Positions 37,339-46,243 of a stretch of 64,000 nucleotides of DNA are shown piece by piece; position 1 is the first letter of the stretch; each line of letters starts with the position of its first letter. The stretch covers positions 1 through 64,000 of the forward strand of contig CAVTGY010000004.1 of NCBI GenBank assembly GCA_963734395.1. The letters run 5' to 3'. Under the pieces are notes generated by a model that worked only from the letters and a program-made list of their open reading frames with translations, did no database searches and was not told where the DNA came from. The DNA comes from Bog-756 sp963734395. GTDB taxonomy: Bacteria > Actinomycetota > Acidimicrobiia > Acidimicrobiales > RAAP-2. The translations under genes were made by a program, and so were the position numbers.

Positions 37339-37852
37339 TTACTCGGCTCCGGAGCAGAAGTCGGCGTCCTGTTCGGTGAGCTCCCAGTTCTGGCCGGTGG
37401 CGAAGAGATGATCGCGGAGCTTGCGGAGGAGCGACGTCCAGGGCCTTCTCCTCTTCGGCGTCGAACAGCTCGCTGAGCACTTCGTTGACGTGGGCGATGT
37501 GGTCCGGGATGGCCCGGGCCATCAATTCCTGCCCGGACGGGGTGAGCACGGCGAACGCCCCGCGTCGATCCTCGGGACAGACCCGGCGGGCCACCAGGCC
37601 CTGATCCTGCAGTCGATCGATCGCCCGGGTGAGACCACTGGGGGTCAGGGTCGTCTGGGCGGCCAGCTCGCTCATCCGAAGCTGATGGCCCTCGGTGCGG
37701 GCCAACCGGATGAGGACGTCGAAGGACTGGGTCGAGATCGACCCCTCGGCCTCCATCCGCTGTTCGAACAGTCGTCGCAGCCCAGCGGCTGACTCGAAGA
37801 GCAGGCCGACCGTGGTCAGCCTCTGGTCGTCGGTGACCTGCGAGCGTCCCAT
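37339..37852 (-). CDS. MarR-family regulator, one frameshift
   Basis: A protein of about 170 residues. The winged helix has LRMSELAAQTTLTPSGLTRA, IDRLQDQGLVARRVCPEDRR and the wing GAFAVLTPSGQEL. After an indel near 37437 the natural C-terminal helix continues as LRKLRDHLFATGQNWELTEQ then DADFCSGAE, with TAA at 37341-37339. It is divergent from a YceI gene with a perfect palindrome overlapping the YceI promoter, so it probably represses it and itself. Confidence 0.83.
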
Positions 37853-37884
37853 GCCCTCACTCTACAGGATTTCCGGGTCGGTAC

Positions 37885-37914
37885 TTGCGTCAGCAACTAT
37901 CTGTGGTATAGTTG
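37885..37914 (+). promoter_or_regulatory. YceI promoter with overlapping MarR-type palindrome
   Basis: TTGCGT (37885-37890) and TATAGT (37907-37912) with 16 bases between form a good -35/-10 pair for the YceI gene. The perfect inverted repeat CAACTAT-N7-ATAGTTG (37894-37914) overlaps the -10 box, as for MarR operators. Binding here would block transcription of YceI and probably also the divergent MarR gene (inference). Confidence 0.65.
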
Positions 37915-37930
37915 ATTGTGCAAGCAAATG

Positions 37931-37952
37931 CACCCGCCAGAACAGGCGGGTG
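37931..37952 (+). other. Leader stem-loop upstream of YceI
   Basis: A perfect hairpin, CACCCGCC-AGAACA-GGCGGGTG (8-base arms, 6-base loop), lies in the YceI leader between the promoter and AAGGAG at 37961-37966. No U-tract follows, so it is not a classical terminator. It may stabilise the mRNA 5' end or affect translation. Confidence 0.5.
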
Positions 37953-37971
37953 GCAGACCAAAGGAGTGGAT

Positions 37972-38553
37972 ATGTCGATCATCACCGAAGTAACCAGCAG
38001 GAACGTCAATGGAACCGAGTACCCGGCCGTCGGGACCTACGCCATCGATGGCTCGCATACGCAGGTGGGATTCGCCGTGCGGCATATGGCCGTCTCCAAG
38101 GTGCGCGGCCGTTTCGGCACCTTCGAGGGGACGCTGGAACTGGCCGAGGATCCGGTCGACTCCAAGGTGTCGCTGACCATCGATGCCAACAGCGTGGACA
38201 CCCGCGACGAGAATCGGGACAACCACCTGCGGACCAACGACTTCTTCGACGTGGCCAACCATCCCACCTGGACGTTCGTGAGCACCGCCATCCAGCCGGA
38301 AAGCCCCACCGAGTGGAAGGTCCAGGGCGATCTGACCATCCGCGGGGTCACCCGGTCGGTGACCTTGGATGTCACCCTCGAAGGCGTGGTGAAGGACCCG
38401 TACGGCAACCATCGGGTCGGGTTCAGCGCCTCGACCACCATCGACCGGGACGACTTCGGCGTGTCGTTCGGAGCGGTCATGGAGGCGGGGGGACTGGTAG
38501 TGGCCAAGAAGGTGGACATCGAGATCGAGCTCGAGGCCGTGCTCCAGCCGTAG
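37972..38553 (+). CDS. YceI-like lipocalin-fold protein
   Basis: A 193-residue YceI-family protein: YAIDGSHTQVGFAVRHMAVS, KVRGRFGTFEGTL, VDTRDENRDNHLRTNDFFDV and LTIRGVTRSVTLDVTLEGVV are all diagnostic. There is no signal peptide, so it is cytoplasmic, unlike the periplasmic Escherichia protein. The family binds isoprenoid-like lipids in a beta-barrel. ATG 37972 has AAGGAG upstream. It is controlled from a promoter with a MarR-type operator, which fits a stress- or lipid-induced role. The gene is intact. Confidence 0.9.
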   Translation: MSIITEVTSRNVNGTEYPAVGTYAIDGSHTQVGFAVRHMAVSKVRGRFGTFEGTLELAEDPVDSKVSLTIDANSVDTRDENRDNHLRTNDFFDVANHPTWTFVSTAIQPESPTEWKVQGDLTIRGVTRSVTLDVTLEGVVKDPYGNHRVGFSASTTIDRDDFGVSFGAVMEAGGLVVAKKVDIEIELEAVLQP

Positions 38554-38588
38554 ACCGGACTCGACCGGGTCACCGTCACGGGATCACC

Positions 38589-38624
38589 CACCGGCCGGGT
38601 AGCCCGGCTCCCACCGGGCCGGTG
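38589..38624 (+). terminator. Possible transcription terminator after YceI
   Basis: An inverted repeat CACCGGCC ... GGCCGGTG (8-base arms) encloses a second small stem GGG-TAG-CCC. It lies 36 bases after the YceI stop. No run of U follows, so it would be a non-canonical or weak terminator, as is usual in high-G+C actinobacteria. Confidence 0.4.
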
Positions 38625-38670
38625 TCGGCCGCCGGTCGATCGCCGGGATCGGTCGGCGACCGCAGGTAGA

Positions 38671-39613
38671 ATGGCGCCAATGGCCGATGACCCGTCTGAT
38701 CCGAGTGCCACCATGAACGGAGTCGCCGGCAGCGCCCGGTCGACCGGGACCTTCACCGTGAAGCGCGGGTCTGGCAGAGATGCTCCGCGGCGGGGTGATC
38801 ATGGACGTGGTCGACGCCGAGCAGGCCAAGGTGGCCGAGGACGCCGGCGCGGTGGCGGTCATGGCGCTCGAGCGGGTTCCGGCCGACATCCGACGTGACG
38901 GGGGCGTGGCCCGGATGAGCGACCCGGCACTGATCGAGGGGATCAAGGCGGCGGTGACCATCCCGGTCATGGCCAAGGCCCGGATCGGACACTTCGCCGA
39001 GGCCCAGGTGCTGGCGGCGCTGCTCGTCGACTACATCGACGAGAGCGAGGTGCTGACGCCGGCCGATGAAGCCCATCACATCGACAAGTGGGCCTATGAG
39101 GTGCCGTTCGTGTGCGGGGCCACCAACCTGGGAGAGGCCCTGCGCCGGATCTCCGAAGGTGCGGCGATGATCCGGTCCAAGGGGGAAGCGGGTACCGGCA
39201 ACATCGTGGAGGCGGTCCGCCACCTGAGGTCAATCCTGGGTGACATCCGGCGGGTGACCGAGGCAGATTCGGCCGAGTTGTACGGATGGGCGAAGGACTT
39301 GGCCGCTCCGATCGGCCTGGTGCAGGAGATAGCCGACACCGGAAGGCTCCCGGTGCCGCTGTTCTGTGCGGGAGGAATCGCCACCCCTTCGGACGCCTCG
39401 CTGGTCATGCAGCTCGGTGCCGAGGCGGTGTTCGTGGGATCGGGGATATTCAAGAGCGCCAACCCGGCGCGGATGGCCCGGGCCATCGTGGAGGCCACCG
39501 CGCACTTCACCGACGCCGAGCTGGTGGCCAAGGTGTCGACCGGGTTGGGGGACGCCATGGCCGGCCAGGAGATCGGCACGCTCGGCGTGCACCTGGCCGA
39601 GCGTGGTTGGTGA
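38671..39613 (+). CDS. pdxS: Pyridoxal 5'-phosphate synthase lyase subunit PdxS, one frameshift
   Basis: A protein of about 313 residues. After a short N-terminus (TGTFTVKRG), an indel near 38770 shifts to LAEMLRGGVIMDVVDAEQAK. The catalytic lysines are in IPVMAKARIGHFAEAQ and IRSKGEAGTGNIVEAV; phosphate binding is in FCAGGIATPSDASLVMQLGA and VFVGSGIFKS. It makes PLP from ribose 5-phosphate, glyceraldehyde 3-phosphate and ammonia, supplied by PdxT encoded just downstream. The inserted T at GGGTCTGGCAGAG explains the shift. ATG 38671 or 38680 is the start. Confidence 0.92.
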
Positions 39614-39647
39614 GCGGCGCGACAGCCGGCCGAGCCCGTGACCGACG

Positions 39648-40279
39648 ATGACCCTCGGGGTTCTCGCCCTCCAGGGTGACGTCCGGGAGCACGCCGCCGC
39701 GCTCGCCTCCCTGGGAGAACCGGTGCGTCTGGTGCGGGAGCCGGACCAACTGGAGGGTCTCAGCGGTCTGGTGCTCCCCGGGGGGAGTCGACCACCCTCT
39801 CGGTGCTGTTGGAGTCCTCGGGTCTGTTCGACCCGATGGCCGCCGCGCTGGCCGGGGGACTTCCGGTCTTCGGCACCTGCGCCGGCATGATCCTGCTGGC
39901 CACCTCGGTGCTGGACGGGCGGGCCGACCAGCGGGGTTTCGGGGTCATCGAGCTGGTTGTCCGGCGCAACGGCTACGGCCGCCAGGTGGCCTCGTTCGAG
40001 AGCGACCTGGAGGTGACCGGGTTGGGCGACGACCCGTTTCACGCCGTGTTCATCCGGGCCCCGGTGGTCGAGCGAACCGGCCCCGATGTCCTCGTGCTGG
40101 CCAGGCTGCCGCACAGCGGCGACGGGCACGCCGGCCAGATGTCCGACCGTCGAGCCCCGCCCCCACCGGTGGTGTGCCGCCAGGGGCCGATCCTGACCAC
40201 CTCGTTCCACCCCGAGTTGACCGGGGACCGTAGGCTCCATCAGCTGTTCGTGGAGATGACCAAAGAGGAGAGGCGTTAG
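39648..40279 (+). CDS. pdxT: Pyridoxal 5'-phosphate synthase glutaminase subunit PdxT, one frameshift
   Basis: A glutaminase of about 210 residues. TLGVLALQGDVREHAAALAS begins it; the catalytic Cys is in PVFGTCAGMILLATSVLDGR and the His-x-Glu pair in TTSFHPELTGD. The oxyanion segment PGGESTT is broken by an indel at the C-rich/G-rich run near 39785, a likely homopolymer error. It hydrolyses glutamine and channels ammonia to PdxS. The order pdxS-pdxT-yebC is as in mycobacteria, without the intervening thioesterase. Confidence 0.9.
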
Positions 40280-40282
40280 GCG

Positions 40283-41032
40283 ATGTCGGGACACTCGAAG
40301 TGGGCGACCACCAAGTACCGGAAGGGGGCACAGGACTCGGCTCGAGCCAAGGTGTTCGCCAAGATCATCCGGCAGGTCGAGGTGGCCGCGCGCGAGGGCG
40401 GAAGCGACATGACCGCCAATGCCAGCTTGCGGACGATGTACGCAAAGGCTCGTGACGCCTCGGTGCCGATCGACACCATCGAGCGGGCGATAAAGCGGGG
40501 TTCGGGCGAGCTCGAGGGTGTCCGGTACGAGTCGATCGCCTACGAGGGCTACGCACCGGCCGGTGTCGCGGTCATCGTCGAATGCCTCTCGGACAACCGA
40601 AACCGCACCGGAGCGGAGATCCGCAACCTGTTCAACAAGAACGGCGGCAGCATGGCCGAGCCGGGGGCGGTGAGTTGGCAGTTCGAACGCAAAGGGGTGA
40701 TCTCGGTCCCCCGGACGTTCGACGAGGAACGGGTCATGGAGGTGGCGATGGAGGGCGGTGCCGAGGATCTCACCGACGAGGGCGAGCAGTGGATGGTGAC
40801 CAGCGCGCCGGCGGATCTGGCCGCCGTGCGCACCGCGTTGGAGGACGCAGGTCTGCAGCCGGGTTCTGCCGAGCTGTCGATGGTCCCGACCTCGATGGTG
40901 GAGGTCGCCTCCGAATCCGAGGCGAAGAAGGTCCTCCGGCTGATCGAGGCCCTCGACGATCACGATGACGTGCAGAACGTCTACGCCAACTACGACATCC
41001 CCGACGCGGTGATGCTCGCCTACCAAGGCTGA
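40283..41032 (+). CDS. yebC: YebC/PmpR (TACO1) family protein
   Basis: A 249-residue intact protein. GHSKWATTKYRKGAQDSARA and VFAKIIRQVEVAAREGG are the conserved N-terminus; NVYANYDIPD is the conserved end. The family was called a transcription regulator but recent work on relatives supports help with translation of difficult peptides. It starts three bases after the pdxT stop and is followed by ruvC. It shows no frameshift. Confidence 0.95.
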   Translation: MSGHSKWATTKYRKGAQDSARAKVFAKIIRQVEVAAREGGSDMTANASLRTMYAKARDASVPIDTIERAIKRGSGELEGVRYESIAYEGYAPAGVAVIVECLSDNRNRTGAEIRNLFNKNGGSMAEPGAVSWQFERKGVISVPRTFDEERVMEVAMEGGAEDLTDEGEQWMVTSAPADLAAVRTALEDAGLQPGSAELSMVPTSMVEVASESEAKKVLRLIEALDDHDDVQNVYANYDIPDAVMLAYQG

Positions 41033-41101
41033 GCCCACTGGGCGCCGCGGGCGGACGGGCCATCCCTCCCCTCCGCGCCGAGGCACGGTAGCATCGAACG
41101 C

Positions 41102-41611
41102 ATGTTCGTCCTGGGCATCGATCCCGGCCTGTCCCGGTGCGGCTACGGCGTGGTCGCCCGCCGGTCCGGCGCACTGGTGGCGGTGGCCGGTGGGGTGATC
41201 TCGACCGAGGCCACCATGCCCCTGCCCGATCGCCTGCGCACCCTGGCCGACGAACTGAGGGCGCTGGTCGCCGAGTTCAAGCCCGAGTCGGTGGTGGTGG
41301 AACGAGTGTTCTTTCAGGTCAACGCCCGCACGGCCATGGCCACCGGACAGGCTGCGGGCGTCGCGCTGGTGGCAGCGGCCGAGTCGGGCTGTCAGGTGGC
41401 TCAGTACACGTCGAACGAAGTCAAGCAGGCGCTCGTCGGGTACGGAAGCGCCACCAAAGAGCAGGTGCAGCGCATGGTGGCCTCGGTACTCGGCTTGGCC
41501 GAGCCTCCCCGTCCGCCGGACGTGGCCGACGCCCTGGCCCTGGCCGCCTGCCATCTCACTGCACAACCACTCCGTCGGGCGTTGGCGGCGGCCACCGCGG
41601 TGGCACCGTGA
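41102..41611 (+). CDS. ruvC: Holliday junction resolvase RuvC
   Basis: A 169-residue nuclease. The acidic site is Asp7 (LGIDPGLSRCGYG), Glu in VVVERVFFQVNART, and the C-terminal aspartates in PPDVADALALAACHL. It cuts Holliday junctions bound by RuvAB. Its stop overlaps the ruvA GTG (GTGA). It is intact and the expected length. Confidence 0.95.
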   Translation: MFVLGIDPGLSRCGYGVVARRSGALVAVAGGVISTEATMPLPDRLRTLADELRALVAEFKPESVVVERVFFQVNARTAMATGQAAGVALVAAAESGCQVAQYTSNEVKQALVGYGSATKEQVQRMVASVLGLAEPPRPPDVADALALAACHLTAQPLRRALAAATAVAP

Positions 41612-42201
41612 TCGGGTCGCTGCGGGGCGTGCTGGTCGAGCGACCGGCGCCGGGGGAGGTGATCGTCGAAGTCGGTGGGGTCGGCTATCGGGTCTCGGTG
41701 CCCACCTCGCTCTTGGCCGAGCTGGGGGGCCCGGGCACCGCAGTGTTCCTCCATGTGCACACCCATGTCCGGGAGGACGCCATTGTGCTGTTCGGCTTCG
41801 CCCATGCCGATGAGCGCCGCTGCTTCGAAGCGCTCCTGGGCGCCCACGGGGTGGGGCCGTCGTTGGCACTGGCCATCCTGTCGTCGATGTCTCCGGCCGC
41901 CCTCTCCACCGCCGTTCTCGAAGACGACGTCGACACCCTGTGCCTGGTTCCGGGGGTGGGGAAGAAAACCGCCGCTCGGCTGCTGCTCGAGCTCAAGGCT
42001 CGTCTCGACCTTCCTACCCTCGGGGCCGAACATCCGGCCGGCGACGTGGCCGGTGTACCCCGGGGTGAGGTTCGGATGGCCCTGGCCGAGCTCGGCTATG
42101 GCCCCGAGGAGATCCGGGGGGTGATGGATGCCGTGGATGACGATGCACCGGTGGAGGAGATGGTGAAGAGCGCGCTTCGCCAACTGGCACGAAACCGATG
42201 A
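41608..42201 (+). CDS. ruvA: Holliday junction branch migration protein RuvA
   Basis: A 197-residue protein with an N-terminal OB fold (GSLRGVLVERPAPGEVIVEV, VHTHVREDAIVLFGFAHADE), helix-hairpin-helix junction-binding motifs (LLGAHGVGPSLALAILSSMS, LVPGVGKKTAARLLLELKAR) and a C-terminal RuvB-binding helix (EVRMALAELGYGPEEI). It starts at GTG 41608 within the ruvC stop and overlaps ruvB by ATGA, forming the classical ruvCAB operon. Confidence 0.95.
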   Translation: MIGSLRGVLVERPAPGEVIVEVGGVGYRVSVPTSLLAELGGPGTAVFLHVHTHVREDAIVLFGFAHADERRCFEALLGAHGVGPSLALAILSSMSPAALSTAVLEDDVDTLCLVPGVGKKTAARLLLELKARLDLPTLGAEHPAGDVAGVPRGEVRMALAELGYGPEEIRGVMDAVDDDAPVEEMVKSALRQLARNR

Positions 42202-43284
42202 CCCCTCTGGCCCGGCGCGAGGTGCTGGCCGACGAAGCACGGACCGTTGCCGGTGTGGTGCCAGCCGACGAGGACACCACGCGCCCGGTCGATCCCAATC
42301 CGGCGCCGGCCGAGGAACTGGAGGACGCCGGCCTTCGTCCACGGTCGCTCCACGAGTTCGTCGGGCCAAGGTCAATTGACCGGGCATCTGCAGATCGTGA
42401 TCGAAGCCGCCCTGAAGCGGCACCAGCCGGTCGATCACCTCCTCTTCGCCGGACCTCCCGGGTTGGGCAAGACCTCGCTGGCCGGCATCGTGGCCGCCGA
42501 AATGGGTGTCGGCTTGCGGATCACCGCCGGCCCGGTCCTGGTCCGCTCCGGTGACCTGGCTGCGCTGCTCACCGACTTGCAGGAAGGCGACGTGCTGTTC
42601 ATCGACGAGATCCATCGACTGCATCGTTCGGTCGAGGAGATCCTCTATCCGGCCATGGAGGATTTCAAACTCGACATCCTCATCGGCAAGGGACCGACGG
42701 CTCGGAGCATTCGCCTCGATCTGCCCCGCTTCACCCTGGTGGGGGCGACCACCCGCACCGGCCTGGTGGCCGGGCCCCTCCGCGACCGGTTCGGGTTCGT
42801 CGGCCGGCTCGATCATTACGACGTCGACGAATTGTGCGCCATCGTCACCCGGTCGGCCGGGATCCTCCATGTGCCCATCGACGCCGAAGGGGCCAGGCGG
42901 ATCGCCGAACGCGCCCGGGGAACGCCCCGCATCGCCAACAGGCTGTTGCGACGGGTGAGGGACTTCGTCGAGGTCCGGGCCGAGGGCTCGATCACCTCGG
43001 CGACCGCGGTGGCCGGGCTCGAACTGTTCGGGGTGGACGAGCTCGGCCTGGACAAGGTCGACCGGTCGATCCTCGACGTCCTGTGCCGGCGGTTCGCCGG
43101 CAGGCCGGTGGGTCTCACCACGCTGGCCCAGTGCATCGGCGAAGAGCCGGACACCATCGAGGACGCCTACGAGCCCTACCTCCTGCAGGCCGGGCTCCTC
43201 CAACGCACCACCCGGGGCCGGGTAGCCGCCCCCCGGGCCTGGGCCCACCTGGGTCTCACCCCGGTGGCGTCCACGTTGCTCTGA
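42198..43284 (+). CDS. ruvB: Holliday junction helicase RuvB, one frameshift
   Basis: An AAA+ motor of about 361 residues. After RPRSLHEFVG an extra base near 42365 shifts into QGQLTGHLQIVIEAALKR. Walker A is FAGPPGLGKTSLAGIVAAEM, Walker B VLFIDEIHRL, the sensor GATTRTG, and RDRFGFVGRLDHYDV precedes the winged helix (GLTTLAQCIGEEPDTIEDAY). It drives branch migration with RuvA. ATG overlaps the ruvA stop. The stop TGA lies in a 13-base tandem repeat. Confidence 0.93.
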
Positions 43285-43310
43285 ATCACCGCTCTGAATC
43301 ACCGCTCTGA
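43278..43310. repeat. 13-base tandem repeat at the end of ruvB
   Basis: GCTCTGAATCACC occurs twice (43278-43290, 43291-43303), followed by GCTCTGA. The first copy supplies the ruvB stop codon. It could be a slippage product or an assembly artefact. Confidence 0.7.
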
Positions 43311-43376
43311 TTCCGTCGGGGCACTCCCCGGCGGCTCCACCGGTCGGGGACGGTGCCGTCTGCCACCATGGGGGCC

Positions 43377-44471
43377 ATGTCGGAGCTGACCTCGGACCAG
43401 TGGTCGCCGCCGGGTCGGTCCGAGGTGCCGATGGATGCCTACGAGTACGCCCTTCCCCAACAGGCCATCGCCCAGCAGCCGGTTGAACCGCGGAGCGCGG
43501 CCCGCCTGCTGGTCGCTCCCGGTCTGGCCGGCAACCAGGACATCGCCCACACCACCATGGCCGACCTTCCCTCGCTGCTGGGTCCGGGTGACCTGGTGGT
43601 CGTCAATGACACCCGGGTGTTGGCGGCACGCTTGGCCCTGGTCAAGGCCAGCGGCGGCAATGCCGAGGTCCTACTGCTGGAGCCGGTACCCGACGAGCCG
43701 GGGCTGTGGGAGGCCCTGGTGCGTCCCGCACGTCGGCTGCCCGAATCGACCCTGTTGTTCGAGTCGCCGTCGGGACCACCGGTCGTAGAAGTAGGCGGGT
43801 CGTTCGGAGGAGGAGAAGACGGCCGGCGGCTGGTCCGGCTGATCGACCCAACGGTTGTCGACCGCACCGGCGCCATGCCCCTCCCGCCCTACATCCGTCG
43901 GGGGTTGGAGGATCCCGAGCGCTACCAGACCGTCTATGCGGCCCATCGGGAGGTGGGCGCGCGCTCGGCGGCCGCTCCCACCGCCGGTCTCCACTTCACT
44001 GCCGAGCTGCTCGAGTCGTGCCGGCAGGCCGGTGCCACCATCGCCCGGGTAGACCTGGCCATCGGCTTGGACACCTTCAAGCCGATCACCGCTCCCACCG
44101 CCGAAGCGCACGTCATCCACTCGGAGCGCTATTCGATCCCGCCGGAGACCATGGCCGCCTGCGCCGCGGCCGACCGTGTGGTGGCCATCGGCACCACCTC
44201 GGTACGCGCGCTCGAATCGGCCGCGGCCACCGGCGCTCTGTCCGGCCGGACCCGCCTGTTCATCCACGGCGACTACCCGTTCGAGGTGGTCGACGTGCTG
44301 GTGACCAACTTCCATCTGCCCCGATCCAGCTTGCTGTTGCTGGTGGAGTCGTTCTGCGGTCCCCTCTGGCGTCGCCTCTATGCCACCGCCTTGGCCGAGG
44401 GGTATCGGTTCCTGTCCTTCGGCGATGCCATGGTGGTGGGACGGGCCGGGCGCCCAGGCGGTAGGGAGTGA
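43377..44471 (+). CDS. queA: S-adenosylmethionine:tRNA ribosyltransferase-isomerase QueA
   Basis: A protein of about 364 residues, intact. YEYALPQQAIAQQPVEPRSA, DLVVVNDTRVLAARLALVKA, TAGLHFTAELL, ARVDLAIGLDTFKPI and VTNFHLPRSSLLLLVESFCG are all family blocks. It transfers the ribosyl group of SAM to 7-aminomethyl-7-deazaguanine in tRNA to make epoxyqueuosine. The Met at 43377 (MSELTSD) is the preferred start. It overlaps tgt by GTGA, so queuosine formation is encoded here as one operon. Confidence 0.93.
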   Translation: MSELTSDQWSPPGRSEVPMDAYEYALPQQAIAQQPVEPRSAARLLVAPGLAGNQDIAHTTMADLPSLLGPGDLVVVNDTRVLAARLALVKASGGNAEVLLLEPVPDEPGLWEALVRPARRLPESTLLFESPSGPPVVEVGGSFGGGEDGRRLVRLIDPTVVDRTGAMPLPPYIRRGLEDPERYQTVYAAHREVGARSAAAPTAGLHFTAELLESCRQAGATIARVDLAIGLDTFKPITAPTAEAHVIHSERYSIPPETMAACAAADRVVAIGTTSVRALESAAATGALSGRTRLFIHGDYPFEVVDVLVTNFHLPRSSLLLLVESFCGPLWRRLYATALAEGYRFLSFGDAMVVGRAGRPGGRE

Positions 44472-45583
44472 TCCCGATCCGGGTGGTGGTGGCGGCCGGC
44501 GACGGTGCTGCCCGCACCGGATCGGTGCACACGGCCCGAGGCTCCTACCCGGTCCCCGCGTTCATGCCGGTCGGCACCCGGGGGACGGTCAAGGCGTTGG
44601 ACAGCAGCGATCTGGAGGCGCTGGGCGCTGAGGTGGTGCTGTCCAACGCGTACCATCTGATGCTCCGGCCCGGTGCCGATACGGTTGCCGCCCTGGGCGG
44701 GCTCCACCGCTTTTCGGGCTGGACCGGGCACACGTTGACCGACTCGGGCGGCTATCAGGTTCACTCGCTCGCTCCCTCGGTGGATGACGACGGTGTCACC
44801 TTCGCGTCGGTCTACGACGGCGCCCGCATCCGGATCACCCCGGAGTCGGCCGTGGAGGCGCAGGGCTTGATCGGCGCGGACATCCAGATGGTGCTCGATG
44901 TGTGCGCCACGCTCCCCGCCACTCCCGAGGTGCTGCGGCTGGCCGTCGACCGCACCGCGGCATGGGCCGGGCGCGCCCGCCGCCACCACCGCCGACTGGA
45001 CGCCAAACCCGAGGGACAGGCGCTGTTCGGCATCGTACAGGGCGGCATCGATGCCGCCCTGCGAAAGGAGAGTGCCGAGAGGACCGTCGAGCTCGACTTC
45101 GACGGGTACGGAATCGGCGGACTCTCGGTCGGCGAGCCCCGGCCGGCGATGCTCGAGACCTTGGCCGCGGTCACCCCCCATCTGCCGGCGGACCGGCCCC
45201 GCTACCTGATGGGGGTGGGGGATCCGGTCGGGCTGATGGAGGCCGTCGCCCTGGGGATCGATCAGTTCGACTGCGTGGCCCCCACCCGGATGGCACGGCA
45301 CGGGTCGATGCTGACAGCCGGCGGTCGGCTCAATCTGCGCAATGCCGTCTACGCCCGCGACGATGGTCCGGTGGACGGCTCCTGTGGGTGTGGCACCTGT
45401 GCGAGGTACTCCCGCGGCTACCTGCGACACCTTCTGGTGGTCGGCGAGCCCACCGCGTGGAGGCTGCTCAGCATCCACAATCTGGCATTTGTGCTGGGAT
45501 TGATGAGCGAGGCGCGCTCGGCCATAGCCGAGGGGCGGTTCGACGCCCTCCGTGCCCGCACTGTGGAGGTATGGGGGGCCTGA
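44468..45583 (+). CDS. tgt: tRNA-guanine transglycosylase Tgt
   Basis: A 371-residue TIM-barrel enzyme. PVGTRGTVKALDSSDLEALG, TDSGGYQVHSL (catalytic Asp; usual DSGGFQVFSL), GIVQGGIDAALRKESAE, GGLSVGEP and FDCVAPTRMARHGSML are present; the zinc site is CGCGTCARYSRGYLRHLL. It swaps guanine-34 for preQ1 in GUN-anticodon tRNAs, the step before QueA. Two aromatic positions in the DSGG loop differ from the Escherichia type (Tyr for Phe and His for Phe). GTG 44468 overlaps the queA stop. Intact. Confidence 0.93.
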   Translation: MIPIRVVVAAGDGAARTGSVHTARGSYPVPAFMPVGTRGTVKALDSSDLEALGAEVVLSNAYHLMLRPGADTVAALGGLHRFSGWTGHTLTDSGGYQVHSLAPSVDDDGVTFASVYDGARIRITPESAVEAQGLIGADIQMVLDVCATLPATPEVLRLAVDRTAAWAGRARRHHRRLDAKPEGQALFGIVQGGIDAALRKESAERTVELDFDGYGIGGLSVGEPRPAMLETLAAVTPHLPADRPRYLMGVGDPVGLMEAVALGIDQFDCVAPTRMARHGSMLTAGGRLNLRNAVYARDDGPVDGSCGCGTCARYSRGYLRHLLVVGEPTAWRLLSIHNLAFVLGLMSEARSAIAEGRFDALRARTVEVWGA

Positions 45584-45663
45584 GGCCGGCGGTGACTCAT
45601 CCTGGTGGGCCTGGGCTAGTGTCAGACCGCCGTGCGGACCCGTATCCCTGCTCCAAACCGATC

Positions 45664-46236
45664 ATGAACGCCATGGACCTGGCCGTGCCGCTGGTCGGCG
45701 CGGCGGCGAAGAAGCCCGCTGCCACCAGCTCCGCCTGGTTGATCTTCGTGGTCATCGGCGCCGGGTTCTACTTTCTCATCTACCGCCCCCAGCAGCGCAA
45801 GGCCAAGGCGCTCCGGGAGACGTCGAAGAACTTCGAGGTGGGCGACGAGGTGCTGACCGCCGGGGGCATCGTCGGGCACGTCATCGACATCGACGGTGAT
45901 CGTGTGACTCTGGAAACCAGCGTCGGCGCCTCTTTCGTGGTGCTCCAGCAGTACGTGTTGCGCAAGCTGGAAGAGACGGATCCCTCCGAAGACGACGACG
46001 AAGCCGACTACGAAGACGACGACTACGACATGCACGACGACGACCAACTCGACGATGACCAACTCGACGATGACCAAGAGCACGAGGAGGAAGAGACCGC
46101 TTCGTCCGGCGCAACCGACGACGACTCTTCCCCCACCTCCGAGCACCGGACCGGCAAGGGGGGATCGTCGAGGAGCAACCCCACACTCGACGGCGTCGAT
46201 GACAACGGTGGCCCGGAGGGGCCCCAGGTGACCTGA
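45664..46236 (+). CDS. yajC: Preprotein translocase subunit YajC with long acidic tail
   Basis: A 190-residue YajC. One membrane helix (SSAWLIFVVIGAGFYFLIYR) is followed by the conserved RPQQRKAKALRETSKNFEVG and GDEVLTAGGIVGHVIDIDGD. The usual protein is about 110 residues; here an extra 90-residue acidic tail (DDDQLDDDQ repeats, then EEEETASS) faces the cytoplasm. YajC associates with SecDF, encoded next. ATG 45664 starts the helix segment; secD begins seven bases after the stop. Confidence 0.9.
   Translation: MNAMDLAVPLVGAAAKKPAATSSAWLIFVVIGAGFYFLIYRPQQRKAKALRETSKNFEVGDEVLTAGGIVGHVIDIDGDRVTLETSVGASFVVLQQYVLRKLEETDPSEDDDEADYEDDDYDMHDDDQLDDDQLDDDQEHEEEETASSGATDDDSSPTSEHRTGKGGSSRSNPTLDGVDDNGGPEGPQVT
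46048..46077. repeat. 15-base tandem repeat in the yajC acidic tail
   Basis: CTCGACGATGACCAA occurs twice in tandem and encodes LDDDQ repeats. It lies in the acidic extension and probably varies in copy number. Confidence 0.65.
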
Positions 46237-46243
46237 GGATCCA

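Noticed and set aside
39230..41869. Very long minus-strand reading frame opposite pdxS, pdxT, yebC and ruvC
   Set aside because: It is a high-G+C shadow frame; the plus-strand genes are certain from family motifs.
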